From the NCBI GenBank assembly GCA_003169975.1, contig PNAA01000036.1, positions 1 through 64,000 on the forward strand: 64,000 bases of DNA. Reading direction: 5' to 3'. Below are positions 1 through 9,345 of the stretch, in pieces. Position 1 is the first letter of the stretch; the number at the start of each line of letters is the position of its first letter. Position numbers and translations under genes: made by a program. The DNA is from Spartobacteria bacterium. GTDB lineage: Bacteria; Verrucomicrobiota; Verrucomicrobiia; Chthoniobacterales; UBA10450. The notes beneath the pieces were generated by a model. The model had not been told where the DNA came from, did not search any database, and saw nothing but the letters and a program-made list of their open reading frames with translations.

Positions 1-154
1 CTTTTCGGACAGCCTCTAGGGAATCTGTCGTGTTGCTCACTATCGCTGCGCAGTTTGCGCATTGCCCCCGTCGACCGGTGAAACCGAGGATCGCACCAGC
101 GGCGCCTCTAGCCAAGCAGCTCATTGACGTTGTCCCAATTCCACGCATGCATAT

Positions 155-810
155 AAAACGGTTGGCTCTAGACCAGAAGATTCGAGGGATTTCTGATAAG
201 TATTAATAGGTTTTTGAATAAAAAGAAAGGAGATTTGTTGTAACGCCACTCGTACTCCTTGAGATGAAGATCAAAGTTGGCTTGACTCCGTTGAACTTGG
301 CCAGGCGGCGCTTGGTGAAGCTCCAGAAAGCTTCGATGCCGTTGATGTGAGCGCGGCCTTTGGTAAAAGACTTTTGCTTGTTGATGCGCACGTGCTTGTC
401 CTAGCCGACATCGACCAGGCCATCGTAACCGGGCCAGCCATCGGAGCAGACGACGCTCTGCGGGTCGATCCGTCCCCGAATGATGGCCCGCAGGGTATAG
501 GCAGAGCAATCGGTGAATGATCTGGGTATAGACCTCTCCTCGGTCCGAAGTAACATTCATCCACTTCGACCACCCCTTGGGATGGCCGGCGCTGGTTCAT
601 CCGCTGCAAGCAGATGAGCAGCCGGAAGCGCTGGTAAAGAGCGTTCACCGCCTTGCGATTGAGCTTCAGCGACCCGGCCGTTTGTCTCGCCGTCAGATCC
701 AAACAAAAGCACTCCACAACTTTTTTTACTAGATAGTTTGACAACTTGCTCTCTTTGAACATCTTGAATAACTCGTATCATAAATCTTCTGGTCTAGAGC
801 CAACGGTTTT
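155..810. mobile_element. IS1595-type insertion sequence, decayed, with terminal inverted repeats
   Basis: Two inverted copies of a 28-bp end sequence bound this stretch: 155-182 on the left and 783-810 on the right. The inner 22 bp (161-182 against 783-804) match perfectly and there is one mismatch at 160/805. Between them lies a broken transposase gene on the minus strand. The element is only about 650 bp, short for an IS1595-family member, so internal deletion is likely. I see no convincing 8-bp target duplication outside the repeats. It sits just downstream of the res gene, at the outer edge of the defence island. Confidence 0.75.
168..762 (-). pseudogene. Frameshifted IS1595-family transposase remnant
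   Basis: The minus strand reads as a transposase only if several frames are joined. The first frame (762 to about 530) carries a helix-turn-helix-like N-terminus and the block VEVDECYFGPRRG, typical of the IS1595 DDE core. A second frame continues with EVYTQIIH, a third with SDGWPGYDG, and a fourth with RINKQKSFTKGRAHINGIE and FWSFTKRRLAKFNG, the usual C-terminal catalytic region. At least three frame changes are needed, so no functional enzyme can be made from this copy. The family assignment rests on these recognisable blocks. Confidence 0.7.
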
Positions 811-965
811 TGCGCTGCCTCGATCCGCGGAGCTCGAGTCCTGCACGCCACCGTGCATATCTGATGCCTGCGGGCAGGTGCTTGGCCCGACCTGCAACCC
901 AAGCTCTTCCGCGACCTCGTCTTGATGCGGAAACATCCTTGGACCCAATCACGGGCCAAGTTGAC

Positions 966-3239
966 TCACGCAACTTCCGCAGCCGATGTAACAACATCGA
1001 AATCGACATGAAGTGTTTCAAAGTGTTTGCGGCCGCAGCGAATCTTCTCAGCTTCGCTGCCGCGCAGCTTCTCGAAATTCTTCGTCCCTTTTGTTTCACG
1101 AACCAGATAAAGCGCGGTGTTGTCGTGGCGCAGAATCGCCCAATCAGGGTTGTAGCTTCCGAGTGGCGTGTCGATTTTAAACCAATCGGGAAGCTTCACG
1201 AAGAGCTTAATGTCTTCCCGCTGATCGAGCTTGGCGGCGAACTCGCGTTCAATCTCAGAATCATAGACGACGGCATCGTAAACCGACTTCTGCACGTCGA
1301 GTCGATTGTTGAGATAGCTGACGATCTCCTCTTCCTCGAAAAGCCTCATACTCCATTCCTCGTCTCCGAGGCGCTCGTATTTGATGCCGTCGATCATCAG
1401 CCGATGGAGCTCGCGGTTTAGGATCGCGGCGATCTCGTCCATAAACTTTTGCGGATTGACGAAGAAGTCTGCGAGTCGCCCGGATTCCTTCAAAATACGG
1501 ACGAGTGTCGAGCGAGTCAGTTCGGTCGCATTTTGCAGGTATGCCACGACATCGGGAATTGGGCCAGCGTACTGGACGATCTCGTCCTTCTCGCGGATTA
1601 CCGTTCCGCCAATTCCTGCTCGCCTTACTTCAGCCTGCGTCTCGCTGTATCGCACCTTGGCTGGTTCGTCTAGAGAGAGCAATTGCTCCTTTTTCCGCAT
1701 GATGAGCGCATAGACGTCATCATCCGCTTGCGTGGCGCCACTCGTGTCCTTGAGCACGCCTTTTTTATCCTGAGCGAAGTAGCCGTTGTGCAGTTGCTCC
1801 AGTGGGAGTGCCGCAACGGGCAACTTCCGATAGCGATCCTGCACGACCAGCTTCCGAAACGCGGCCTCGAACTCGATGGCGAATTTGCCTGGAGTCGGTT
1901 TTCCTTCCTCGTCGTAGGCCCGGTAGTTCGCCACTCTGTCGATGAAAAAGAGGGTGAGCACCTTGAGCGCTTTGTCCCTGACTTGCAGCTCTTTCTCCAA
2001 GTGTTTGCGCACCGTGTTCTCGATCTGCACCCGCCACACATCCTCGCGCATTCCGCCCACTTCCTGCCCGTTGTTGAGCGAGCGGCCATTGGTGAATGCG
2101 ACATGCTCCGCACCCGGAGTCGCGTCCACGTAATCAACGACCCAATTGTCCTGATACGCGGCGCGTTCGCCCGAAAGCAGGTGCAAATCCTCGGAACCCT
2201 TCACCTTGAAATCTTTTTCCTTCACCCCGCCTTTGCCCTGAACGTGGATCGTGAGTTTGGCGAAAGGACGCTTTCCCTTCGGCTCATAGCCGATGCTTTT
2301 CACCTTCACATATGCGCCATTAAGCGCGTCGCCTGCGGTCGCGCTCGCGACCACGATCTGCTTCACCAGACGCAGCTCGTAAGCCCGAATCGGATCGAGT
2401 CGATAAACGAGATTGTAGGTATTCCGGTGCGTTGCCGAGTAGCGCAGCGTGCAGAGCGGATTGAGTGCTTTGATCGCCTCCTGCGCCTTATCCGTGCTGT
2501 CCACACTTTGCGGCTCATCAATGATCACGATGGGCCGCGTCGCTTGCACGAATTCGATGGGCTGCCTGCCCGAGAGCTTGTCGTTCTCCTTGTATATCAC
2601 GTTGCTCCGATTCTCCGCGTCCGTGCCGGTGAAGTTTTTGCGGAAGGCGTCAATGTTGATCACAAGCACTTGAATCGTATTGCTCGTGGCGAACTGCCGC
2701 AGCTTGTTCACCTTCTTGGCGTCGTAGACGAAAGACTCGAATTCGACGTTATTGTAGAGCGCGCGGAAATGCTCCAACGTGATTTCCAGATTCTTCAGGA
2801 CTCCTTCACGGATCGCGACACTCGGAACCACGATAATGAACTTCTTGAACCCATACTTCTGGTTCAGCTCATAGATCGTCCGGAGATAGACGTAAGTCTT
2901 TCCCGTGCCTGTTTCCATTTCCACCGAGAAATGCGGGCACCGGCGCTCAGTGTTTTCACTATTCCAGGTCCAGCCTTCAAGGCTGGAGGAAAGATCGAGA
3001 TCATTGGCCCCTTGCACGCGGCGCAGATTCTCCAGCACCTTGGCATCGCCTATCAGAAGGCGATTACTCACCCCGAGTTCCGTGCGTGCCTGACCGGCAA
3101 AAAGCTCTGTGTCCATCGTCTGGAAAATCACCGAGTAATCTGGTTGCTCGAGTGGCTGCCCATCGAAGAGTTCAACCACGGCGTTCACCGCATCCAGCTG
3201 GTATTGTTGCTTGGGGTCGAATTGAATTCGCATGCGCAA
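966..3239 (-). CDS. res: Type III restriction enzyme, Res subunit
   Basis: ATP-dependent restriction subunit that would translocate or slide on DNA and cleave beside unmodified sites together with Mod. The 757-residue protein has a Walker A block METGTGKTYVYL (about residues 107-118), a DEAD-like motif IIDEPQSVD, motif III SATHRN, and a C-terminal PD-(D/E)XK nuclease with YNPDWAI followed by RETKG. It is shorter than classical Res proteins (about 900-1000 residues), but both ends of the family pattern are present, so I see no truncation. It is the last gene of the minus-strand operon and starts 6 bp after rmuC. The family is secure; activity is not shown. Confidence 0.92.
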   Translation of the reverse strand: MRMRIQFDPKQQYQLDAVNAVVELFDGQPLEQPDYSVIFQTMDTELFAGQARTELGVSNRLLIGDAKVLENLRRVQGANDLDLSSSLEGWTWNSENTERRCPHFSVEMETGTGKTYVYLRTIYELNQKYGFKKFIIVVPSVAIREGVLKNLEITLEHFRALYNNVEFESFVYDAKKVNKLRQFATSNTIQVLVINIDAFRKNFTGTDAENRSNVIYKENDKLSGRQPIEFVQATRPIVIIDEPQSVDSTDKAQEAIKALNPLCTLRYSATHRNTYNLVYRLDPIRAYELRLVKQIVVASATAGDALNGAYVKVKSIGYEPKGKRPFAKLTIHVQGKGGVKEKDFKVKGSEDLHLLSGERAAYQDNWVVDYVDATPGAEHVAFTNGRSLNNGQEVGGMREDVWRVQIENTVRKHLEKELQVRDKALKVLTLFFIDRVANYRAYDEEGKPTPGKFAIEFEAAFRKLVVQDRYRKLPVAALPLEQLHNGYFAQDKKGVLKDTSGATQADDDVYALIMRKKEQLLSLDEPAKVRYSETQAEVRRAGIGGTVIREKDEIVQYAGPIPDVVAYLQNATELTRSTLVRILKESGRLADFFVNPQKFMDEIAAILNRELHRLMIDGIKYERLGDEEWSMRLFEEEEIVSYLNNRLDVQKSVYDAVVYDSEIEREFAAKLDQREDIKLFVKLPDWFKIDTPLGSYNPDWAILRHDNTALYLVRETKGTKNFEKLRGSEAEKIRCGRKHFETLHVDFDVVTSAAEVA

Positions 3240-3245
3240 CGATGA

Positions 3246-4949
3246 CTAAGTCTCGGGAGTGTCACCCGGGAATAGCGGAGCCGCTTCTGGCAGCGTCAAC
3301 GCTCGTGGCGTTGCTTCAATTTGGGACAGAACAGGAATCTCCTCTTGCTCGGTCCCAACGTGAAGCTCCCTAAACCGCCTCGCCGACACCATGACGCGAG
3401 TTTCAAGCGAACCAACAGCCTTGTTGTAGCTTTCCACAGCCTTATGCAACTTCTGGCCGACATCGGAAAGATGATCTGTCATGTCGCTGATGCGCTTATA
3501 CAGTTCCTTGCCGAGTTCCGCGATCTGCTTTGCGTTTTCTGCCAGTCGTTCCTGCCGCCATCCAAAGGCAACTGCTTTGAGCAACGCGATCAGTGTCGTG
3601 GGAGTAGCTAAAATCACTCGTTGCTCAGCACCGAGCTCGATGAGGCTGGGATCTACCTGAAGCGCTGCACTGAAAAAGGTCTCATTCGGCAGGAAAAGGA
3701 ACACGAATTCAGGCGTGGGATCAAATTGCTCCCAATAGGCTTTTTTGCTTAGGGCCGCGATGTGATCTCGAATCAAGCGGGCGTGGTTGGTAAGCTTTAT
3801 CTGGCGGAGGGTCTCATCCGTCTCTTCGATCGCTTCGAGATAGGCAGATAGGGGTGCTTTGGCATCCACCACGATGTTTCTGTTGCCGGGAAGTCGAATG
3901 AGAAGATCGGGACGGAGGCGCCCATCCTCGGTTGTGACGCTGCGCTGTTCAAAAAAATCACAGTGGTCCAGCATTCCCGCCAGCTCCACAACCCGCTTTA
4001 GTTGAATCTCCCCCCAGCGACCTCTGACACGCGGAGTGCCCAGCGCTTGGACGAGATTTCCGGTCGTCTCCTTTAGGCGGGCCTGAGTGTCGATCAAACT
4101 GCGCACTTGCTCGGTTAGACCTTCGTACGCGCCAACGCGGTCTTTCTCGATCTGTTGAATCTTCGCATCGACTTTGTCGAGTGATTCGCGAACCGGCTTT
4201 ACCATATGCTCAATCGCCTGTTGGCGTTTTTCCAGATCGCCTTTGGCTCCCTCTTGATACTTCTCCAAGGTCTCGCGGGCGAGTTCTACGAATGCCTTGT
4301 TGTTGCTCCTCAGTGCTTCTGAGGAGAGGGCTTTGAACGCGTCACTGAGGCTCGCCTGCGCTTCTGCTAACAGTTGGAGTTTTTCTTCCGAAAGCTTGCG
4401 CTCTTTGGCCAAGGTTGTCTCCACTTCAGCGTTTACGACCCGCAGATTGGCGAGGGTTTTCTGCGACGCATCCAATTCCATGAAGGTCGTCGAGAGGCGC
4501 GATTGAATCCCAGGAATTACGGTCGCAGCTTCATCTGCTTTTGCGCGTGCTGCGGCTTCGAGTTGAAGCTTGGCCTGTAGCTCGTCGTATTTCTGCCGCT
4601 CACTAACCGCAGTGGAGGCAAGTTTTTCATTTTGGAGATTTCTCTCGGCAAGGTTTTCCGCGGCGTGCTGGGCCGATTGCTCAGCCGTTAACCGCGCTTC
4701 TCTTTCCTCCTGGAGGTTCGTCTCAGTTTCTCTCCACAATTGCTCGAACCGAGCAACCTGGCCAATGGTATCCTCCAGTCTTTGCGTGCGCTCATGCAAT
4801 GCCGTTTGCGCACTGGATAGGAGTTGCCCGAGCTCTGCGGTAGCAGCGGCCTCCCGCGCTTTACTTTGGCTTCGGCTGAAAAACCAGATACAGATCCCGC
4901 CCACTAACAGTCCTGCCAGCAGGCAAACCAATACGATTGCTAGGTTCAT
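3246..4949 (-). CDS. rmuC: RmuC-family DNA recombination protein inside a restriction operon
   Basis: 567-residue RmuC family protein. Residues about 3-25 form an N-terminal membrane anchor (LAIVLVCLLAGLLVGGICIW), followed by a long coiled coil rich in Ala/Glu/Gln to about residue 230. The conserved RmuC domain then carries RGRWGEIQLKRVVELAGML, RPDLLIRLPGNR and VVDAKAPL, a fold related to nucleases. In E. coli RmuC limits DNA inversions and is not linked to restriction. Here it lies 4 bp downstream of mod and 6 bp upstream of res, so it is co-transcribed with a type III system. A role in handling restricted DNA at the membrane is inference. Confidence 0.9.
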   Translation of the reverse strand: MNLAIVLVCLLAGLLVGGICIWFFSRSQSKAREAAATAELGQLLSSAQTALHERTQRLEDTIGQVARFEQLWRETETNLQEEREARLTAEQSAQHAAENLAERNLQNEKLASTAVSERQKYDELQAKLQLEAAARAKADEAATVIPGIQSRLSTTFMELDASQKTLANLRVVNAEVETTLAKERKLSEEKLQLLAEAQASLSDAFKALSSEALRSNNKAFVELARETLEKYQEGAKGDLEKRQQAIEHMVKPVRESLDKVDAKIQQIEKDRVGAYEGLTEQVRSLIDTQARLKETTGNLVQALGTPRVRGRWGEIQLKRVVELAGMLDHCDFFEQRSVTTEDGRLRPDLLIRLPGNRNIVVDAKAPLSAYLEAIEETDETLRQIKLTNHARLIRDHIAALSKKAYWEQFDPTPEFVFLFLPNETFFSAALQVDPSLIELGAEQRVILATPTTLIALLKAVAFGWRQERLAENAKQIAELGKELYKRISDMTDHLSDVGQKLHKAVESYNKAVGSLETRVMVSARRFRELHVGTEQEEIPVLSQIEATPRALTLPEAAPLFPGDTPET

Positions 4950-4953
4950 GCGG

Positions 4954-6993
4954 CTAAACCGTCCGAAAACTCGTCACGCCCTTGGTTTTCATCGTCTGCA
5001 CGGCGTTGGTCTTGAGTTGATCGTTGCCGGCGAAGCCTTCGTCGAGACAGACGACGCGCTCGGGCTTGCGGGCTGCCATCTCCTTGATGACTTCGGACGT
5101 TATTTTCTTTTCCAGGCAGATCAACATCGCCCCCTCGGCAATGCTAAAGACGGTCAGGCCCGCGAGCGTCAGCGTTTCTATCGCAGTGGTCAAGGGAAAG
5201 CCGCTCTTGAGCAGGAGTTCAAAAAGCAGGTCATCCTGAGTGCGGTCCTCGACAATGTGATGGATATGCATTTCGAGCTGCTGCGCCAACGTGGCCTCGT
5301 CGTGCGGGGCGTCGGCGTTCCACGTTTTGAAGTTCGAGCTTTGGAGTTTTACGAATCTGAAGCCGCGATCCGGCTTCGTTTCCTGTTGTAAGGTCACTTG
5401 GTTACCATCTTGCTCGCCCAGCTTTTTGATAACTCGTCGCACCCGTTCTGCACATGCCGCGCTCACAGTTCGCAGTTCTTCAATTTCGGCAGGTTCGGGA
5501 AGCTGAATCATAACGAACCTTCGGCTGCCACCATCTTGCTCATTAGCAGCGAGAACTGCGTGAGCTGTACTTCCTACTCCGGCAAAAAAATCGAGGACGA
5601 GATGTTGATCGACCGCCTTGGTTGCGAGCCCGAGCATTCGCTGAATAAATGCGATTGGTTTCTTTCCGTTCGGGAAAGCCATATCTCCTTCTTTGGATAC
5701 GTTGTTCCAATTGAAGTCGGTCCACAGTGTGCCGGTTTTTCCACGGATATAGACCTTCTCGGCATCTTTGTGTCCAATGTCTTTCAACCATGCGATCTGA
5801 TCTTTTTTCGTTCCTTTGTAATAGACTGTGGTCAACTTGCCTTTGCTCCTTCCGCTGCGGGGCATGTAATCGATACTGAACAATCCGTCGTCGTCTCCTA
5901 ATGCGTGGATTACTCGAGTTCTGATTGAGCTTTGCGCGTTTGTGTCCCGAAATATTGTCTCGAAATGGCGGAAATATGTTTCGGCGATATCTTCCTCCGG
6001 TTTTTTCAGTTCCGAGACAGGAACCATCTTGAACGCGGCGTGTTTGAAGACCTTAATTTCGTTTCCCTCACCGTCCGTCGTCGTAGCTACGAGGCTTCGC
6101 TGACCGAAGTCAGTCAGAGCGCGTGTATATTTCCAACTCTTATTTGCCTCGCGCATTGAGTCGATATGTTCCGTAAGTTCCGTCTCGTCGAATGCTTGAT
6201 TGAGGTCCAAAGCAGTTTCGCTGTCCCGGTTCTTTACATAAACAATAAGGAATTCCACGTTCTTCTTCAGGCGCTTGTCCTCGCCGCCACCGCTGGCGCC
6301 GGCTGACGGTTTAGCTTTGACACAGATGGTATTGACGTAATTCTCCTCACCATAAAGTTCATTCATGAGCGCCCGGAGATTGTGAATCTCTTGATCACCG
6401 ATGCTGATGAAGATAACTCCGTCATCGCGTAAGAGATTGTGGGCAAGGTAGAGGCGGGGATACATCATGTTCAACCACTTCGAGTGGAAGCGGCCGTCGG
6501 CCTCGGTGTTGGTGGAATATTTGCGACCTTCGCTGTCCACCTGCCCGGTGTAGCGCAAATACGTTTCCAGCGATTCGGTGTAATTGTCCGGGTAGATGAA
6601 GTCGTTGCCCGTGTTGTAGGGTGGGTCGATGTAGATCATCTTCACCCGGCCGAGGTAGGATTTCTGGAGGAGCTTGAGCACTTCGAGATTGTCGCCCTCG
6701 ATGATGAGATTCTCTGTCGTGTCCCACGCCACCGACTCCGCCCTGGCCGGCACCAGCGTCGCCATACTCGGCTGTTGGATCGTCTTGAAACAATCCGCCT
6801 TCCCCGGCCAGTTCATCCCGTAGCGTTCCTTGCCGACCTCAACCGACTCACCGAGGGCGAGCTTTAGTCGCTCGAAATCAATCTTCCCGCCCTCCGTGAA
6901 TGCTTCTGGAAATGCCGCGCGCAGCGTTGCCTGCTTATCGGCAGCGATGTCGTGCGAGCGAAGGTCGAATTTTTCGGGAGTCTGCTGTTCCAT
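4954..6993 (-). CDS. mod: Type III adenine DNA methyltransferase, Mod subunit
   Basis: Methylates adenine in the recognition sequence to protect host DNA and supplies target specificity to Res. The 679-residue protein shows the beta-class order: catalytic motif DPPYNTGNDF first (DPPY at residues 123-126), a variable target recognition region in the middle, then the SAM-binding motif LDFFAGVGSTAHAVLAAN. The length matches the Mod family (600-700). It follows the AAA ATPase gene by 47 bp and precedes rmuC by 4 bp. The recognition sequence cannot be read from the protein. Assignment to type III rather than an orphan enzyme rests on the linked res gene. Confidence 0.93.
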   Translation of the reverse strand: MEQQTPEKFDLRSHDIAADKQATLRAAFPEAFTEGGKIDFERLKLALGESVEVGKERYGMNWPGKADCFKTIQQPSMATLVPARAESVAWDTTENLIIEGDNLEVLKLLQKSYLGRVKMIYIDPPYNTGNDFIYPDNYTESLETYLRYTGQVDSEGRKYSTNTEADGRFHSKWLNMMYPRLYLAHNLLRDDGVIFISIGDQEIHNLRALMNELYGEENYVNTICVKAKPSAGASGGGEDKRLKKNVEFLIVYVKNRDSETALDLNQAFDETELTEHIDSMREANKSWKYTRALTDFGQRSLVATTTDGEGNEIKVFKHAAFKMVPVSELKKPEEDIAETYFRHFETIFRDTNAQSSIRTRVIHALGDDDGLFSIDYMPRSGRSKGKLTTVYYKGTKKDQIAWLKDIGHKDAEKVYIRGKTGTLWTDFNWNNVSKEGDMAFPNGKKPIAFIQRMLGLATKAVDQHLVLDFFAGVGSTAHAVLAANEQDGGSRRFVMIQLPEPAEIEELRTVSAACAERVRRVIKKLGEQDGNQVTLQQETKPDRGFRFVKLQSSNFKTWNADAPHDEATLAQQLEMHIHHIVEDRTQDDLLFELLLKSGFPLTTAIETLTLAGLTVFSIAEGAMLICLEKKITSEVIKEMAARKPERVVCLDEGFAGNDQLKTNAVQTMKTKGVTSFRTV

Positions 6994-7040
6994 GTGAGGG
7001 TTTAGTATGCCGTGTCTGACGCTCGCGTGAAGCCCAACGT

Positions 7041-9338
7041 CTAAGGAGCGGGAGCATCGGCACCGATTGCAACTAGCATTTCATCATAGTGCCTGGCGTC
7101 CTCCGTCCTCATGAGTTCTAGAATCTCCGCCATTACCTGCGGGGCTTCTGCGAGCAAAGTTGGATCGTGCCCTGCCTCATCAACCTTGTCGCCGTGTGAA
7201 AAGGTGTGCAGGAAGCGGAGAATTCTAACCTTTTTGTGCTCGTCGAAGGCAACTCGTTCGAGCTTCGGCATGAGCTCGCCAGCGACACTCGGGAAGCGGA
7301 ACGCGAGGAAAGCTTCGAGCAGTCTTCGCGCAAGATTCGGAAGCGGGTAGCATTCCGCCAGGGCCGTCGTGCCGCTCGGGCGGTTGGCCTCCCCGTGAAC
7401 CCGGTGGAACAGGTAGTGATACTCTGACTCGAATTCCTCCAGGAGGTGGTCGAGCGGACAAATGCTCGCTCTCCGTCTCGTCCCGTCGCCAGTGGCAATG
7501 AGCATGAAGAAACGGGCTGGGCGCAACTTCACGTCCTCTTTCTTTTGATGGGGCATGTGGTGAAACCAGTTTTTTACCTGCCGGAAGAACGCGAAATTGT
7601 GTGTGAGCACGAACAGTTGCCCGGCGCTCTTCGTGCGGGACTTCATGTGGCCGAAGGCGCTGAAAAGAGCGTTGGCATCAAGACTCGATACGGGGTCATC
7701 GATCACCACGACGCTCTTCGATAGTTCAAAGGCGCGGTCCTGCAGCGATTTCAAGAAATAGAGGAACGCGATCGCGCTCTTTTCGCCTTCACTGAGATTC
7801 GACGCCGGGATGCCATTCCGCGTGATCGTGTAGCCGGTGTCTCGCACGTCGAGCTTGATGTCGTCACGGCCAAGAAAACTGCGAAGCTCCTCGTTCAATT
7901 CGTCAGCAGGTTTTCGATGCTCAACGAGAGTTTTCTCCAGATCGGAAATCTTCGTGCGCAATTCGCCGACTTTCGTTGTGAGTTTGGCAGCGCGCTCTTT
8001 CGCAGATTGAATCGAAGTTGTGTGCGTGGAGAACTCCGTCATCGACTCGGCAACGAATCCGTCCTCGAGTTTCTTTCGAGCAGCTTGCACGGCCATCCCG
8101 AAATCAGCGGTGCGAGCGTTGTGTTGGGAGATGAGTTTGCCCCAGGTTTTCTCGTGAGCAGCAGCAGCCGAGTCGGCGGCGGCGTTCTTGCCGAGGAGAA
8201 ACTGGGCAAGAGCCATTGCCCCAAATGGCTTCGTTCGCTTCTCGGACAACGCCCCCGCGAGCGCGCTAAGGTAGTCGGCCACGTCGCCAACGGCTTGCTG
8301 GAGTTGGTCGCGGGCTTCGGTGTAGGCCGCGCTGAATTGCTCGTACAGTTCAGCAGAGATCGGAAACGTGGAGGCGCGCAACGCCGTTGCGTCTGCCTCA
8401 ATCGTCGCCCGCTTTGCATCCACGACTCCGAGCAAGCGCTCGTATTCGTCGTTAAAGTGGGCTTCCAGTTCTGCGATCCGCTCGGCTGAAAGTGGACCTC
8501 TGCAAAACTCGCAAAGCTCATCCGCTCCAGCTTCCCCGTGTAGAGCGAGGCCCTCTTTGACCCAAGTTGCAATGTCCTCGTTGTCCTTTAGCCGAGCAAT
8601 CACCTGAGAAACAACCGTCTTCGACAGTAAGCTTTCCGTTTCGGCGGTTACGTCTGTCAACTTTGGAATTCGCAACGCTTGGATCGAAAGTTCGCTCTTC
8701 GGTCGTTGGTCTTTCTCCAATTTCAATCCGGCTTTGATTTCTTCCGATAGAGCCTTGCTTTCGGCGTCCCCCGAGATCGCCATATCGTCCGACCTCGTTC
8801 GGAAGTTGGACTTGTTATAGTTGTTGTACGGCCCGCCGTCGGAAGCGGTGAGTAGCTCTTTGATCGTACGAGCCTGCTGAACACAAAACTCGTCCAATCT
8901 TGCTTCTGCTGACCCTTGAGCAGTTTGGGCCTTACCAAGATCCGTGCCCATTGTGGCAGCCTCGCTCTTGAGTGCTTCAAGCTGCCTTCGCTTTTCTACG
9001 CTTTCCTCACCGAAGTAATAGACCAACCCCAGTGGCGTCGCCGCAGACGACACACTCAAGTCGACCCGGCTCCTGTCGAAGACGCGAACTTTCGAAAGAC
9101 CGCAGGCACTATCGAAATCTCGACCGCTCACAGCCGTGCCATTGACCGTCAACTCGATGGTGCCTTCGGTCACATTGGCGCGACGTTCGAGATGCGCGAA
9201 GAGGTTTGCCAGCGTCGTTTTGCCCGAGCCATTCCAGCCGTAGATGAGGTTGAAATGGCCGAAGTCATGCAAATCCGCAGGCCACGAAAAGTCCTGAAAT
9301 ATCCGATGATTGATACGGTTGAAGCGCGTTATCTGCAT
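7041..9338 (-). CDS. AAA_13 ATPase resembling RloC/PrrC anticodon nucleases
   Basis: 765-residue ABC/SMC-like ATPase. Visible elements in order: Walker A GWNGSGKTT (34-42), a coiled-coil region interrupted by a CEFC motif (276-279) that could be a zinc hook, more coiled coil, signature LSEGEK (515-520), Walker B VVVIDDPVSSLD (543-554) and an H-loop LTHN. The C-terminal domain has NLARRLLEAF and ILRFLHTFSHGD, giving R671-x3-E675 and then H711 or H715. PrrC uses an Arg-x3-Glu...His triad with similar spacing to cut tRNA, and RloC adds a zinc hook. Position within a restriction operon fits such a guard protein. The nuclease function is inference; the ATPase family is firm. Confidence 0.8.
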   Translation of the reverse strand: MQITRFNRINHRIFQDFSWPADLHDFGHFNLIYGWNGSGKTTLANLFAHLERRANVTEGTIELTVNGTAVSGRDFDSACGLSKVRVFDRSRVDLSVSSAATPLGLVYYFGEESVEKRRQLEALKSEAATMGTDLGKAQTAQGSAEARLDEFCVQQARTIKELLTASDGGPYNNYNKSNFRTRSDDMAISGDAESKALSEEIKAGLKLEKDQRPKSELSIQALRIPKLTDVTAETESLLSKTVVSQVIARLKDNEDIATWVKEGLALHGEAGADELCEFCRGPLSAERIAELEAHFNDEYERLLGVVDAKRATIEADATALRASTFPISAELYEQFSAAYTEARDQLQQAVGDVADYLSALAGALSEKRTKPFGAMALAQFLLGKNAAADSAAAAHEKTWGKLISQHNARTADFGMAVQAARKKLEDGFVAESMTEFSTHTTSIQSAKERAAKLTTKVGELRTKISDLEKTLVEHRKPADELNEELRSFLGRDDIKLDVRDTGYTITRNGIPASNLSEGEKSAIAFLYFLKSLQDRAFELSKSVVVIDDPVSSLDANALFSAFGHMKSRTKSAGQLFVLTHNFAFFRQVKNWFHHMPHQKKEDVKLRPARFFMLIATGDGTRRRASICPLDHLLEEFESEYHYLFHRVHGEANRPSGTTALAECYPLPNLARRLLEAFLAFRFPSVAGELMPKLERVAFDEHKKVRILRFLHTFSHGDKVDEAGHDPTLLAEAPQVMAEILELMRTEDARHYDEMLVAIGADAPAP

Positions 9339-9345
9339 ACAACAA

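Noticed and set aside
147-818. Target-site duplication of the insertion sequence
   Set aside because: The 8 bp outside the inverted repeats do not match at the two ends.
1683-3245. 520-codon open frame on the plus strand
   Set aside because: It is antisense to res, Leu/Arg/His-rich and without family resemblance; a GC-rich shadow frame.
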